In this document: positions 7,598 through 15,811 of the stretch, piece after piece | How positions within the stretch are numbered: position 1 is the first letter of the stretch | Layout of the letters: the number at the start of each line of letters is the position of its first letter | Assembly: GCF_030811455.1 (NCBI RefSeq) | Contig: NZ_JAUSQU010000001.1 | Location: forward strand, 6,138,001-6,202,000 | Length of the DNA stretch: 64,000 bases | Source: Streptosporangium lutulentum | Lineage (GTDB): Bacteria; Actinomycetota; Actinomycetes; Streptosporangiales; Streptosporangiaceae | Direction: 5' to 3' | Made by a program: the position numbers and the translations under genes | Notes under the pieces: generated by a model | Seen by the model: only the letters and a program-made list of their open reading frames with translations | The model's database searches: none | What the model was told of the DNA's origin: nothing

Positions 7598-9832
7598 TCA
7601 CTTGCCCGGCTCGGGGTCGCGGGGCAGGCCGAGAATGCGCTCGCCGATGATGTTGAGCTGGACCTCCGTGGTGCCCCCGTAGATCGTCATGGCACGGGTG
7701 GAGAGCACGGCGCGGTTCCAGTAACCGGCGTCGCCGAGCTTCATGTCGGCGGCGATGACGGCGGAGGTGCCGAGCAACTCGACCGCGCACTCCGCGACGT
7801 GCTGGGCGTGCGAGGTGGACAGGAGCTTGCGGACCGAGGCGTCGGCGCCCGGCTCCACTCCGGTCAGCTGCTTCAGCGTCACCCGGAGGCCGAGCGCGCT
7901 GATCGAATGCCCCTCACAGACCACGCGGGCCAGCTCCTGGCGCTCCGCCGGGGTGAGCTCGCGGCCGAGCCGTCCGGCCATCGCGACCAGGTCGGAGACC
8001 GACGAGCCGGTGCCGCCGGAGCCCGAGGAGAGCGAGACCCGCTCGTTGGACAGGGTGTTCCTGGCGACCTTCCAGCCCTGGCCGACCTCGCCGACGACCA
8101 GCTCGTCCGGGACGAACACGTCGTCGAGGAAGACCTCGTTGAACAGGTTCTCGCCGGTCATCTCGGTGAGCGGCCTGACCGTGACGCCCTGGCCCTTCAT
8201 GTCGACCAGGAAGTAGGTGATGCCCTCGTGCTTGGAACCCTCGGAGGAGTTGCGGGCGATGCAGATGCCCCACTCCGCGAAGTGCGCCACCGAGGTCCAG
8301 ACCTTCTGGCCGTTGAGCTTCCAGCCGCCCTCGACCTTCTCCGCCTTCATCTGCAGCGCGGCGAGGTCGGAACCGGCCCCGGGCTCGGAGAAGAGCTGGC
8401 ACCAGATCATCTCGCCACTCAGCGTGGCCGGCAGGAACCGCTCCTGCTGCTCGGGCGTGCCGTACGCGACGATGGACGGCACCACCCAGGCACCGATGAT
8501 CATCTGAGGCAGCTTGACCTGGGCGGCCCTCAGCTCCTGGATGATGAGCACCTGCTCCAGCGGCTTGGCGTCGCGGCCCCACGGCTTGGCCAGGTGCGGC
8601 ATGACGTAGCCGCCCTTGGCCAGCGCCCGCTTCTGGTCCTTGCCCTCCAGCTTGGCGATCTCGGCGATCTCCGCCCGGATCCCCTCGCGCAGCGCGGCGG
8701 CGTCGTCGGGGAGGTCGATCTCCATTGCCCGGCTCACGCCGTTCAGCGCCAGCTCGGCCACCGACTCGGCCCACTCGCCGGAGGAGCCGAGCAGCGCGCG
8801 CAGGGTCAGGGCACGGCGGTAGTAGAGGTGAGCGTCGTGCTCGTAGGTGTAACCGATGCCGCCGAAGATCTGGACGGCGTCCTTGGCGCACAGCACGGCC
8901 GCGTCGGGAGCGACCACGCCCGCGATCGCCGCGGCATAGGCCAGCTCGTCGGCCGTGATCTCCTTCGACCCGGATCCGCCCTGCCCCTCCGCGGCGCGGG
9001 TCGCGTCCCACACGGTCGCGCGGGCCTGCTCCAGCGCGACGAGCATCCGGGCGGCCTTGTGCTTGACCCCCTGGAACTGCCCGATCGGCCTGCCGAACTG
9101 CACGCGCACCTTGGCGTAATCGGACGCGGCGCTCACGCACCACGACGCGACACCCGCGGCCTCCGCTCCGAACAGGATCGCGCCCAGGTTGAGGACGCCG
9201 GGACCCTCCAGCCCGTCCAGGATCCGTCCGGCCGGTACGGCCACCGCCTCCAGTTCGACCTTGGCCACGCCACGGGTGAGGTCCAGCGACTTGACGGGCG
9301 TCACGGTCGCGGCGGAGGCGTCCACCACGACCCACTCCTCTCCGCGATCGGTGCTCACCGGGAGCACCAGGATGTCGGCGAGAGCGCCGCCCAGGACCGG
9401 CTCGGCGACGCCGCCGATGGTCAGGGTGCCGTCCTCGCCCCGGGTGCCCGTGATCGAACCGGCCAGCGCGACCGCGCCGGTCAGCGTGCCGTCGGCGAGC
9501 CCGGGAAGAAGCTCCGCGTGAGCCTTGCCGTCCGAGGCGAGGATCGCGGCGCCGGCGAACACGGTGGGGACGTAGGGGCCGGGGGCCACCCGCTCGCCGA
9601 GAGCCTCGACGGCGACGGCGGTCTCCAGCAGGCCGTACCCGCTGCCGCCGTACTCCTCCGGGATGTGCAGGCCGAGCAGGCCCTGGTCGGCGAGTCCGGA
9701 CCAGAAAGCGGGGCGCTCCTCGTTCTCGGCCGCGATGGCGGCACGCACGACCTGGGACGGGATGTTTCGTTCCGCCCAGCCGGTCACCGACTCCCGGAGC
9801 GCCTCGTGCTCTTCGCTCAACCCGATCGCCAT
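7598..9832 (-). CDS. Fused two-domain acyl-CoA dehydrogenase (FadE34-like)
   Basis: 744-residue protein made of two acyl-CoA dehydrogenase modules, roughly 1-360 and 375-744, about twice the usual family length. The second module carries the conserved FAD/substrate segments: MIWCQLFSEPGAGSDLAAL, GWKLNGQKVWTS, and the C-terminal MTIYGGTTEVQLNIIGERI. The first module is more divergent but keeps IPEEYGGSGYGLLE and IFGGIGYTYEHDAHLYYRR. Mycobacterial ChsE3/FadE34, which dehydrogenates steroid side-chain CoA esters, has this fused design in place of the alpha2beta2 heterotetramers of other Chs enzymes. The start has GGAGG 5 bases upstream. Substrate is inferred from architecture and neighbours. Confidence 0.88.
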   Translation of the reverse strand: MAIGLSEEHEALRESVTGWAERNIPSQVVRAAIAAENEERPAFWSGLADQGLLGLHIPEEYGGSGYGLLETAVAVEALGERVAPGPYVPTVFAGAAILASDGKAHAELLPGLADGTLTGAVALAGSITGTRGEDGTLTIGGVAEPVLGGALADILVLPVSTDRGEEWVVVDASAATVTPVKSLDLTRGVAKVELEAVAVPAGRILDGLEGPGVLNLGAILFGAEAAGVASWCVSAASDYAKVRVQFGRPIGQFQGVKHKAARMLVALEQARATVWDATRAAEGQGGSGSKEITADELAYAAAIAGVVAPDAAVLCAKDAVQIFGGIGYTYEHDAHLYYRRALTLRALLGSSGEWAESVAELALNGVSRAMEIDLPDDAAALREGIRAEIAEIAKLEGKDQKRALAKGGYVMPHLAKPWGRDAKPLEQVLIIQELRAAQVKLPQMIIGAWVVPSIVAYGTPEQQERFLPATLSGEMIWCQLFSEPGAGSDLAALQMKAEKVEGGWKLNGQKVWTSVAHFAEWGICIARNSSEGSKHEGITYFLVDMKGQGVTVRPLTEMTGENLFNEVFLDDVFVPDELVVGEVGQGWKVARNTLSNERVSLSSGSGGTGSSVSDLVAMAGRLGRELTPAERQELARVVCEGHSISALGLRVTLKQLTGVEPGADASVRKLLSTSHAQHVAECAVELLGTSAVIAADMKLGDAGYWNRAVLSTRAMTIYGGTTEVQLNIIGERILGLPRDPEPGK

Positions 9833-9859
9833 AACAGCCTCCAGACACGATTTATTGGC

Positions 9860-9872
9860 AGAATCATATTCT
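9860..9872. promoter_or_regulatory. Palindrome upstream of the fused acyl-CoA dehydrogenase
   Basis: AGAATCATATTCT is a perfect 5+3+5 inverted repeat, 28-40 bases upstream of the start codon and followed by a second dyad (TTCTAGAA). A 13-base palindrome of the same AGAAT-N3-NTTCT form lies before the second FadD ligase at 11292-11304. Confidence 0.45.
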
Positions 9873-9948
9873 AGAAGATGTTTCCACCACAATGCAGGGC
9901 ATTTCACCATCACAACGCCCGTATACGCGGACGCCCCCGTCCCGACCA

Positions 9949-10049
9949 GAGCACCGCCGCACCCCGAACGCCGTCACCATCGGAGCACCGCACCCCGAAC
10001 CCCGTCACCACCGGAGCGCCGTCACACCCCGAACCCCGTCACCACACCC
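9949..10049. repeat. Three-copy imperfect tandem repeat, about 31-bp unit
   Basis: Units share CACCCCGAACsCCGTCACCA followed by yCGGAGCrCCG, and lie in the gap between the fused dehydrogenase and the proline-rich membrane protein. The unit is contiguous without unique spacers, so it is a simple tandem expansion and not a CRISPR. No gene is evident in the 255-base gap. Confidence 0.75.
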
Positions 10050-10087
10050 CATCGCGCCCCCGGCCCCTCGCCTCCCGGGACGCGTCG

Positions 10088-11185
10088 TCACAACGCGCGG
10101 GCGCCCGCCATCAGGGGCGCGATGTCGGCCCAGAGCCGCTTACGCGTGTCGGGCACGGTCACGAAGAGCATGGCGGGCTCGCGACGGCCGATGTCGAGCA
10201 GCGCGAGCGCCGCCTGGGAGTTGTGCTTCCTGCCCCCCACCTCGTAGGTCACCCGGTAGCCGAGCACCCACCCCTTGCCGGTGGCCGGCTTCTGCGAGGC
10301 GGTCCAGGCGACCTCGCTGCTCGCGGGATGCTGGGTGCGGATCGTCCACCTCACCGCCGTCAGCGCCGCCCTGCGGTATTCGGCGTCGGTTTTCAGATCC
10401 GCGACCGGCTTGGCGCCGGGGAACAGGCTGGAGGCGATCATCGTATGGGGCGGCCCGGTCGCGCCCACCCGCTGGCCGGCGGAGAACAAGGGGATGGTCT
10501 TGATCGACCAGGGCTTGCCCAGCTTGGAGTAGACGATCGCGGTCTTGGCGTCGGTCACCGTGCCCAGCACCGGACTGGGCGTGCCGGACAGCGGCTTCAG
10601 GGCGGTCGCCCTGGGCAGGGCGGGCAGTTCGATCGGAGGCTCGGACGGCGTGGGCGCCGCGGTGGGGCTCTTCGCCCGGGAAACCCCCGCCTGCCCGGCG
10701 GGCTCGTCGCCGGAGAACAGGACGAAGACCAGGATGACCGCGGCGGCGGTGAGAAGGGCGGCCCCCATGCTGTAGATCGTCCGGATCGGGGTGTCACCGA
10801 TCTTCCTCAGCAGTCTTCCGAGGACACCGGGCCTGCCGGAAGCGCCGCGTCCACCGGGCACGGCCGCCCTTCGGGCGTCGCCGTTCCCCCTGGTCGTCCC
10901 CGACGTCTCCGTGGCCCCGGCCCTGCCCTGCGGGGACCGTGAACCCGGTGAACCCGGTGAGCCCGAAGGCATGGAACCGGGTGAAAGGAACGATCCAATG
11001 GATTTCGGCCGGGGGACCAGAACGGTCTCCTCACCGTCTCCGATGGGAAACCGGCGAGGCACCCGAGGGCCGGCAGGCGAGCCGTCTTCGGTGGGAATGG
11101 CGGGAATGGGCGCTGTGGGCGCGTCATAGGACGGGAGGTATCTCTCATAAGAGCGCCCGGAGGCGTTGCCGCCGACATCCGCCAT
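10088..11185 (-). CDS. Single-pass membrane protein with disordered cytoplasmic N-terminus, unknown function
   Basis: 365 residues. About residues 1-130 are rich in Pro, Gly, Ser and Arg and probably disordered and cytoplasmic. One transmembrane segment follows at about 138-160 ([21 protein letters not shown]). A Ser/Pro/Thr linker leads to an extracytoplasmic domain of about 180 residues ([19 protein letters not shown] to [10 protein letters not shown]). The outer domain resembles in style the sensor or stalk domains that actinobacteria attach to signalling proteins, but I do not recognise a family. The mature domain reads like a single globular unit with no cysteines. It diverges from the second FadD ligase with about 130 bases between starts. 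Confidence 0.7.
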   Translation of the reverse strand: MADVGGNASGRSYERYLPSYDAPTAPIPAIPTEDGSPAGPRVPRRFPIGDGEETVLVPRPKSIGSFLSPGSMPSGSPGSPGSRSPQGRAGATETSGTTRGNGDARRAAVPGGRGASGRPGVLGRLLRKIGDTPIRTIYSMGAALLTAAAVILVFVLFSGDEPAGQAGVSRAKSPTAAPTPSEPPIELPALPRATALKPLSGTPSPVLGTVTDAKTAIVYSKLGKPWSIKTIPLFSAGQRVGATGPPHTMIASSLFPGAKPVADLKTDAEYRRAALTAVRWTIRTQHPASSEVAWTASQKPATGKGWVLGYRVTYEVGGRKHNSQAALALLDIGRREPAMLFVTVPDTRKRLWADIAPLMAGARAL

Positions 11186-11290
11186 GGGCGCCAGATTATG
11201 TCACCTCGCGGGAATGGTGAACCTCATCGCATCACGCTTCGGCCACGAGCTGTGCACCAGCCCAGGCAATGGCGTCCCCCCTTCCACAAG

Positions 11291-11305
11291 CAGAATGTCG
11301 TTCTG
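11291..11305. promoter_or_regulatory. Palindrome at the start of the second FadD ligase
   Basis: CAGAA-TGTCG-TTCTG, an inverted repeat with 5-base arms, ends one base before the upstream possible start codon and 13 bases before the chosen start. No ribosome-binding site is visible between it and the gene, so the message may be leaderless and the palindrome would cover the core promoter. Confidence 0.45.
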
Positions 11306-11318
11306 TATGGTCGCGCCT

Positions 11319-12782
11319 ATGAGGGGCTTCTATGAGATCGCAACGGCCGATCCCGGACGTGTCGCCGTCATCGCGGATGTCACCGTGAGCTACGGCGAGC
11401 TCCACGATCGGGTCAATCAGGTCTCCCACGGCCTCGTGGCCCGCGGCACCCGGCCCGGCGACACCGTGGTGACGGTCCTGCCCAACGGGGCGGACGCGAT
11501 CACGATGATGCTCGCGACCTACCAGATCGGCGCCTATCACGTCCCGGTGAACTGGCACTACACCGCCGAGGAGATCGGCTACATCATCGCCGACTGCGCC
11601 GCGCGGGTGGTGGTCGGCTCCGAACGGTACGCGCAGGCCGTACCGGAGGGGTTCCTGGAGCTCGACGAGCTCGCCCAGGGACAACCCGTCACCCCGCCCG
11701 AGGAGCGCAGGGCCGGGTCGATGATGCTCTACACCTCGGGCACCACCGGCAAGCCCAAGGGCGTGCGGCGCAGACTGCTGGAGCTCAGCCCCGAGGATCT
11801 CTACCCGATCCTGATGCGCAAGAGCTGGCGCCACTTCGCGCTGCCCTTCGACGGCGTGCACCTGATCCTCTCCCAGCTCTACCACTCCGCCCCGTACGGC
11901 CAGGCGATGATGGCGCTGCAGTTCGGCCACACGCTCGTGGTGACCGAGCGGTTCGACGCGGAGGAGACGCTGGCGTTGATCGAGCGGCACCGGATCACCA
12001 ACGCGTTCATGGTGCCGACCATGTTCCACCGGCTGCTGGCCCTGCCTCCCGCCATCAGGAAAGAGCACGATCTGTCGTCGTTGACGCATCTGTACCACGG
12101 TGCCGCGCCCTGCCCGCCGGCCACCAAGCAGGCGATGATCGAGTGGCTCGGCCCCGTGCTGTGGGAGTACTACGGCTCGACCGAGGCGGCCGTGGCGACC
12201 ATGGTCTCCTCGGCCCAGTGGCTGAAGCGGCCCGGCACCGTCGGCCAGGCGGTCGACGGCATGAAGTTCACGATCATCGACGACGACGGCGCCGAACTCC
12301 CTCCCGGCGAACCGGGCATGGTCTACATCAGCGGCGTCAACCGGTTCGAGTATCACCAGGATCCGGCCAAAACCGCCTCCGCGATGCGCGGCCGCCTCTA
12401 CACCCCGGGTGACATCGGCTATCTGGACGAGGCCGGATACCTGTTCCTCTGCGACCGGCGCACCGACCTGATCATTTCCGGCGGCGTGAACATCTATCCC
12501 GCCGAGATCGAGGCGGCCCTCCTCGAACACCCCGCAGTGGCGGACGTGGCCGTGATCGGCGTTCCCGACCCGGAGTGGGGGCACCGGGTCGTCGCCCTGG
12601 TCCAGCCCGCACCGGACGCCGAGCCCGGTCCCGGCCTCACCGCCGACCTGCTGGCTCACTGCGTGCCCCGGCTGGCCCGCCTCAAGCATCCCCGCGTGAT
12701 CGAATATCGCGAGCAGCTCCCGCGCACGCCCACCGGCAAACTTAGCCGGAGCGGTCTGCGCGAGACGTATCTTCCTTCGTGA
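11319..12782 (+). CDS. FadD-type acyl-CoA ligase (second copy)
   Basis: 487-residue adenylate-forming acyl-CoA synthetase. Motifs: [16 protein letters not shown] (phosphate loop), [12 protein letters not shown] (A5), [20 protein letters not shown] (A7) and the C-terminal lysine in [10 protein letters not shown]. Closely similar throughout to the ligase at 0.7-2.2 kb (shared NWHxTxxEIGYIxAD and AAPCPxxxKxAMxEW segments), so the two are probably paralogues with different acyl preferences. Start: ATG 11319 gives [14 protein letters not shown], aligning with the paralogue; ATG 11307 is an alternative adding four residues. No Shine-Dalgarno is seen for either. A serine protease gene follows after 19 bases. 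Confidence 0.87.
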   Translation: MRGFYEIATADPGRVAVIADVTVSYGELHDRVNQVSHGLVARGTRPGDTVVTVLPNGADAITMMLATYQIGAYHVPVNWHYTAEEIGYIIADCAARVVVGSERYAQAVPEGFLELDELAQGQPVTPPEERRAGSMMLYTSGTTGKPKGVRRRLLELSPEDLYPILMRKSWRHFALPFDGVHLILSQLYHSAPYGQAMMALQFGHTLVVTERFDAEETLALIERHRITNAFMVPTMFHRLLALPPAIRKEHDLSSLTHLYHGAAPCPPATKQAMIEWLGPVLWEYYGSTEAAVATMVSSAQWLKRPGTVGQAVDGMKFTIIDDDGAELPPGEPGMVYISGVNRFEYHQDPAKTASAMRGRLYTPGDIGYLDEAGYLFLCDRRTDLIISGGVNIYPAEIEAALLEHPAVADVAVIGVPDPEWGHRVVALVQPAPDAEPGPGLTADLLAHCVPRLARLKHPRVIEYREQLPRTPTGKLSRSGLRETYLPS

Positions 12783-12801
12783 GCTGGGAAGATACCCCCG
12801 C

Positions 12802-13968
12802 ATGGGGGAAAAAACATCACGTATCGCACTGTTCGCCGCCGTCGCCATAGCGCTCACCGGCTGTGGCCAGAGGGCGAATTCACCACCGGCCGACCTCGCC
12901 GCCGCCACCCCCACCGCCTCGTCCAGCGTCTCACTCAGCACCCCGCCCACCACTTCGCCCACCGCCTCGCTCAGCACCTCGCCCACCGCCCCGCCCAGCC
13001 CCTCGCCCAGTGCTCCCGCCGGGGCCCCGCCGGACGCGACCGCCCTGGAGGCGGCCTACGAACGGGTCATCACCAGGGTTCTGCCTTCCATCGTGCAGAT
13101 CACCACGGACAACGGCCTCGGGTCGGGCATCGTCTACGACAGGGCGGGCCACATCGTCACCAACGCCCATGTGGTCGGCAACGCGAACCGGTTCCAGGTC
13201 ACGCTCGCCACCGGCGGCGCTCCACGGACGGCCAAGCTGGTGGAGTCCTTCGGTCTCGGCGATCTGGCCGTGATCAAGGTGGACAAGCCCGAAGGGCTCA
13301 CACCCGCCGTGTTCGGCGACTCGCGCAAGCTGCGCGTCGGCCAGATCGTCCTGGCCATGGGCAACCCTCTGGGCCTGTCCGGCAGCGTCACCAACGGGAT
13401 CATCTCCGCGCTGGGCCGTACGGTCAGCGAATCCGACGACGAGGGATCACCCGGCGCGACGATCACCGGCGCCATCCAGACCTCCGCCGCGATCAATCCG
13501 GGCAACAGCGGCGGCGCCCTGGTCAACCTCGCGGGCGAGGTCATCGGCATCCCGACCCTGGCCGCCCTCAATCCCGAGCTCGGCGGCGGCCCGGCGCCGG
13601 GCATCGGTTTCGCGATCCCGTCCAACGTCGTCACCGACATCGCCGCGCAGATCATTCAGGACGGCAAGGTCACCAACACCCATCGCGCCGCCCTCGGCGT
13701 CACGGTGCAGACCGTGATCGGTGTCGACGGCCGGCCCGTGGGCGTCGGCGTCGTGCGGGTGAGCAAGGGAAGCGGTGCGGAAAAGGCCGGCATCAAATCC
13801 GGCGACGTGCTCATATCAATCAACAACGTCCGCATCTCGGACACTCAGTCACTGTCGGAGGTCCTCGCCACCCTCAACCCCGGTGACCAGGCCACGGTCC
13901 AGATCCTGCGGCCCGACGGCTCCACCTCGACCATCACGATCGTCCTCGGCGAGCTTCCCAGCAGTTGA
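12802..13968 (+). CDS. HtrA/DegP-like serine protease lipoprotein with PDZ domain
   Basis: 388 residues. A lipoprotein signal ends in ALTG-C (Cys21) and is followed by a Ser/Thr/Pro linker to about residue 75. The trypsin-like domain has the triad His123 (TNAHVVG), Asp154 (GLGDLAVIKV) and Ser236 (NPGNSGGAL). A C-terminal PDZ domain (about 300-385: VRVSKGSGAEKAGIKSGDVL) selects misfolded or C-terminal peptides. Many actinobacterial HtrA proteins have a transmembrane anchor with a cytoplasmic region; here a lipid anchor does the same job, placing the enzyme on the outer face of the membrane for envelope protein quality control. It may be read through from the upstream ligase, but its function is unrelated. 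Confidence 0.88.
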   Translation: MGEKTSRIALFAAVAIALTGCGQRANSPPADLAAATPTASSSVSLSTPPTTSPTASLSTSPTAPPSPSPSAPAGAPPDATALEAAYERVITRVLPSIVQITTDNGLGSGIVYDRAGHIVTNAHVVGNANRFQVTLATGGAPRTAKLVESFGLGDLAVIKVDKPEGLTPAVFGDSRKLRVGQIVLAMGNPLGLSGSVTNGIISALGRTVSESDDEGSPGATITGAIQTSAAINPGNSGGALVNLAGEVIGIPTLAALNPELGGGPAPGIGFAIPSNVVTDIAAQIIQDGKVTNTHRAALGVTVQTVIGVDGRPVGVGVVRVSKGSGAEKAGIKSGDVLISINNVRISDTQSLSEVLATLNPGDQATVQILRPDGSTSTITIVLGELPSS

Positions 13969-13975
13969 TCCTCCT

Positions 13976-14021
13976 CTTCCCGCGGGCCCCTGGCGGATCG
14001 GTTCCAGGGGCCCGCGGGAAG
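13976..14021. terminator. Strong hairpin terminator after the HtrA gene
   Basis: Perfect 18-bp stem beginning CTTCCCGCGGGC with a 10-base loop, located 7 bases after the protease stop and between convergent genes. No U tract; the stem alone is very stable. Confidence 0.85.
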
Positions 14022-14030
14022 GGAACGAGA

Positions 14031-14140
14031 CCGGGACGAGACGAATGCGGTCAGCGGGGAGGGAAACGGCCGGTGACGTCCGCGGGAGGGAACGACGCCC
14101 GGCCGGGACGAGCGCGGTCAGTAGGGAAGGGAACGGCCGG
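14031..14140. repeat. Duplicated segment of the deacetylase 3' end
   Basis: 14103-14140 (CCGGGACGAGCGCGGTCAGT..., which includes the stop and last codons of the deacetylase) is repeated imperfectly at 14031-14073 (CCGGGACGAGACGAATGCGG...). The copy includes the stop codon and the ACGGCCGG that encodes the terminal residues. It looks like a small local duplication now decaying as noncoding DNA. Confidence 0.65.
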
Positions 14141-15185
14141 CGAAGCTCATGAGCATGAAGGGCGCCTTGAACTTGGGATAGGCGACCGTCTTCGCATCGC
14201 CGTCCGAGGTGTAGCGCTCGTCGGCGTTGGCCTTCAGCCAGTCGAGCCAGGCCACGGAGCAGAAGCGGGCGCAGTCGCCCTTCTTGTCCATCGACCGGAT
14301 CCGCGGGATGCCGAGCGGGTCGAACTTCTTGTTGAAGGGCGACATGGCCGGGGTGTATCCGGCGAGGAACACGCCGCCGTAGTTGTAGGAGACGTCCCCC
14401 GAAGTGCCCTTGAGCGCCCACTCCTTGGTGTTGGGCTGGTTGCCGTACGGCAGGGCGATCGTGACGGGGACGGCGTTGATCAGGCTGGTGATGAGCCGGT
14501 GCCCCTTCGCCACCTCGGCGTTGACCGTCTTCTCCGGCTTCCCGCGCAGGCTCAGGTGGTCGTGCGTGTGGTTGCCGATGTCGTACCCCTTGCCGACGAG
14601 CCAGAGCAGCACCTGCGCCCGCTCCTCGGGCGTCGTTTTCCCGAACATGTCGCGCGTCACGTAGAACGTGCCCACCCCGCGGAACCCCGGGTGGCGCTGG
14701 GCCACGTCCTGGAGGATCGCGACGGCGGTGTTCGGTTTGGGGGCGCCCGTCCCGTCCAGCTCGAACTGCGAGGGGGACGAATCATCGAAGGTGAGGACGA
14801 CGGGGTGCTTACCCGCCGGAATGTCCATGCGCCCGGTGACGTACTCGGCCGCCGTGACCGCGACGTAGTCCTCCGCCGCCAGCCGTTCCAGCTCCGTGCG
14901 GAACTGCTCGGGAGTGCGGTCGTCCTGGTTGCCCGGCTTGTCCACTATCCGGTGATACATGAGAACGGGGACCTGGCCCAGCTCGTTGGCCTTGACCTTG
15001 GCGGCGGCCGCGGTTTTGGTCTTGATGAGGTTCGCCTGAACGGCCGCGGCCGCCGATGCCTTGACCGCGGCGGCGACTTTGGGGTCTTTACCTTGTGAAT
15101 CGTCGTTCCCCGACGTGCATCCGGACATGGTGGCACTCACCGCGACGACCACAGTACCGACCGTGACCACTTTAAGACGGCCCAT
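14118..15185 (-). CDS. Polysaccharide deacetylase-family lipoprotein (NodB fold)
   Basis: 355 residues. A signal peptide with lipobox-like ATMSG-C precedes an Ala/Lys-rich linker (about 30-70), then a carbohydrate-esterase-4 fold. Conserved pieces are PVLMYHRI, VVLTFDDSSPSQF (the catalytic/metal Asp pair region) and GYDIGNHTHDHLSL (metal-binding HxxxH). The barrel is followed by ALPYGNQPNTKEWAL and a C-terminal CARFC pair near GDCARFCSVAW. Family members remove acetyl groups from GlcNAc in peptidoglycan or other glycans at the cell surface. The ATG start has GGAGG upstream. The two C-terminal cysteines may form a disulfide. Confidence 0.85.
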   Translation of the reverse strand: MGRLKVVTVGTVVVAVSATMSGCTSGNDDSQGKDPKVAAAVKASAAAAVQANLIKTKTAAAAKVKANELGQVPVLMYHRIVDKPGNQDDRTPEQFRTELERLAAEDYVAVTAAEYVTGRMDIPAGKHPVVLTFDDSSPSQFELDGTGAPKPNTAVAILQDVAQRHPGFRGVGTFYVTRDMFGKTTPEERAQVLLWLVGKGYDIGNHTHDHLSLRGKPEKTVNAEVAKGHRLITSLINAVPVTIALPYGNQPNTKEWALKGTSGDVSYNYGGVFLAGYTPAMSPFNKKFDPLGIPRIRSMDKKGDCARFCSVAWLDWLKANADERYTSDGDAKTVAYPKFKAPFMLMSFAGRSLPY

Positions 15186-15811
15186 CTCATCCTCCAAGCG
15201 CACCGGCGATACGCTTCTCATCCCCCTTTGACCTGCGGGCCGACCTCCAGCCGAAGCAAAGCTTCGTACCCCGGCAGGGGTCGGATCACCCATTGCCGGG
15301 ACATCGAGGCAATCATGTCCTCACCGGTCCCGGTGGCCCTCCGGCCGCCACCCGACGCCGGAGGACACCCCGCGGCCAGGGCGCGACCGTCGGCAACGAC
15401 CGCCTCGTCGACCGGGCCGGCTCCGGCGGGCGGCGCCGCGGACTCCGGGGTGCGCAAGAGGCATCGATCTCGGTGACAGACCTCTCGTTGGGGCCGTCTT
15501 TGCCCGGTGTGGGTCCGCCTTTGCCCGACGGCCGGTGCGCGTCGCACGTCTTCCCAGGTCAACCCGGCCTCTAGGCGTCCACCCCTCTAGGGTCAGGAAA
15601 TGTTACTAATGACCAATATTTCTGACCAATATTTGACATAAATGTCACTCCACCGTTGACCGCGTCCCGTTTCGCGCCTAACGTCCCGGTCAGCCGAGAG
15701 GTTCGTCCTTCCATGACGGCTTCCCTCGACGGCTCGTCCGTCGGCACTCCGGGTCCGCCCGGGGGTAGGGCGAGGGCTGGTGAGGCGAATTCTTTACCGT
15801 GAGGAGAAGAC
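15186..15811. other. Divergent intergenic region between the deacetylase and glpF
   Basis: 626 bases with no convincing gene; the short frames found are not conserved-looking. The deacetylase side has small stems (GAAGC/GCTTC at about 15252-15265 and CCCGGCA/TGCCGGG at about 15270-15300) that could structure its leader. The glpF side has an AT-rich block with the direct repeat TGACCAATATTT (15610-15621, 15623-15634), described separately. The rest shows nothing I can name. Confidence 0.5.
15610..15634. promoter_or_regulatory. Direct-repeat operator candidate upstream of glpFK
   Basis: TGACCAATATTT occurs twice, 13 bases apart from start to start, in an AT-rich island about 180 bases before glpF. 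The near-helical spacing of these identical 12-mers suggests cooperative binding by a glycerol-responsive regulator, for example an IclR/GylR-type protein as in Streptomyces. The regulator gene is not in this window. Confidence 0.5.

Noticed and set aside
7577-9874. A 765-codon + strand frame opposite the fused acyl-CoA dehydrogenase
   Set aside because: Antisense shadow: low-complexity composition, no ribosome site, and the opposite strand encodes a complete two-module enzyme.
9949-10049. Possible CRISPR array
   Set aside because: Units are contiguous and imperfect with no unique spacers, and there are no cas genes.
15186-15330. Possible c-di-AMP riboswitch in the deacetylase leader
   Set aside because: Small stems exist, but none of the conserved ydaO-class sequence blocks could be found by eye.
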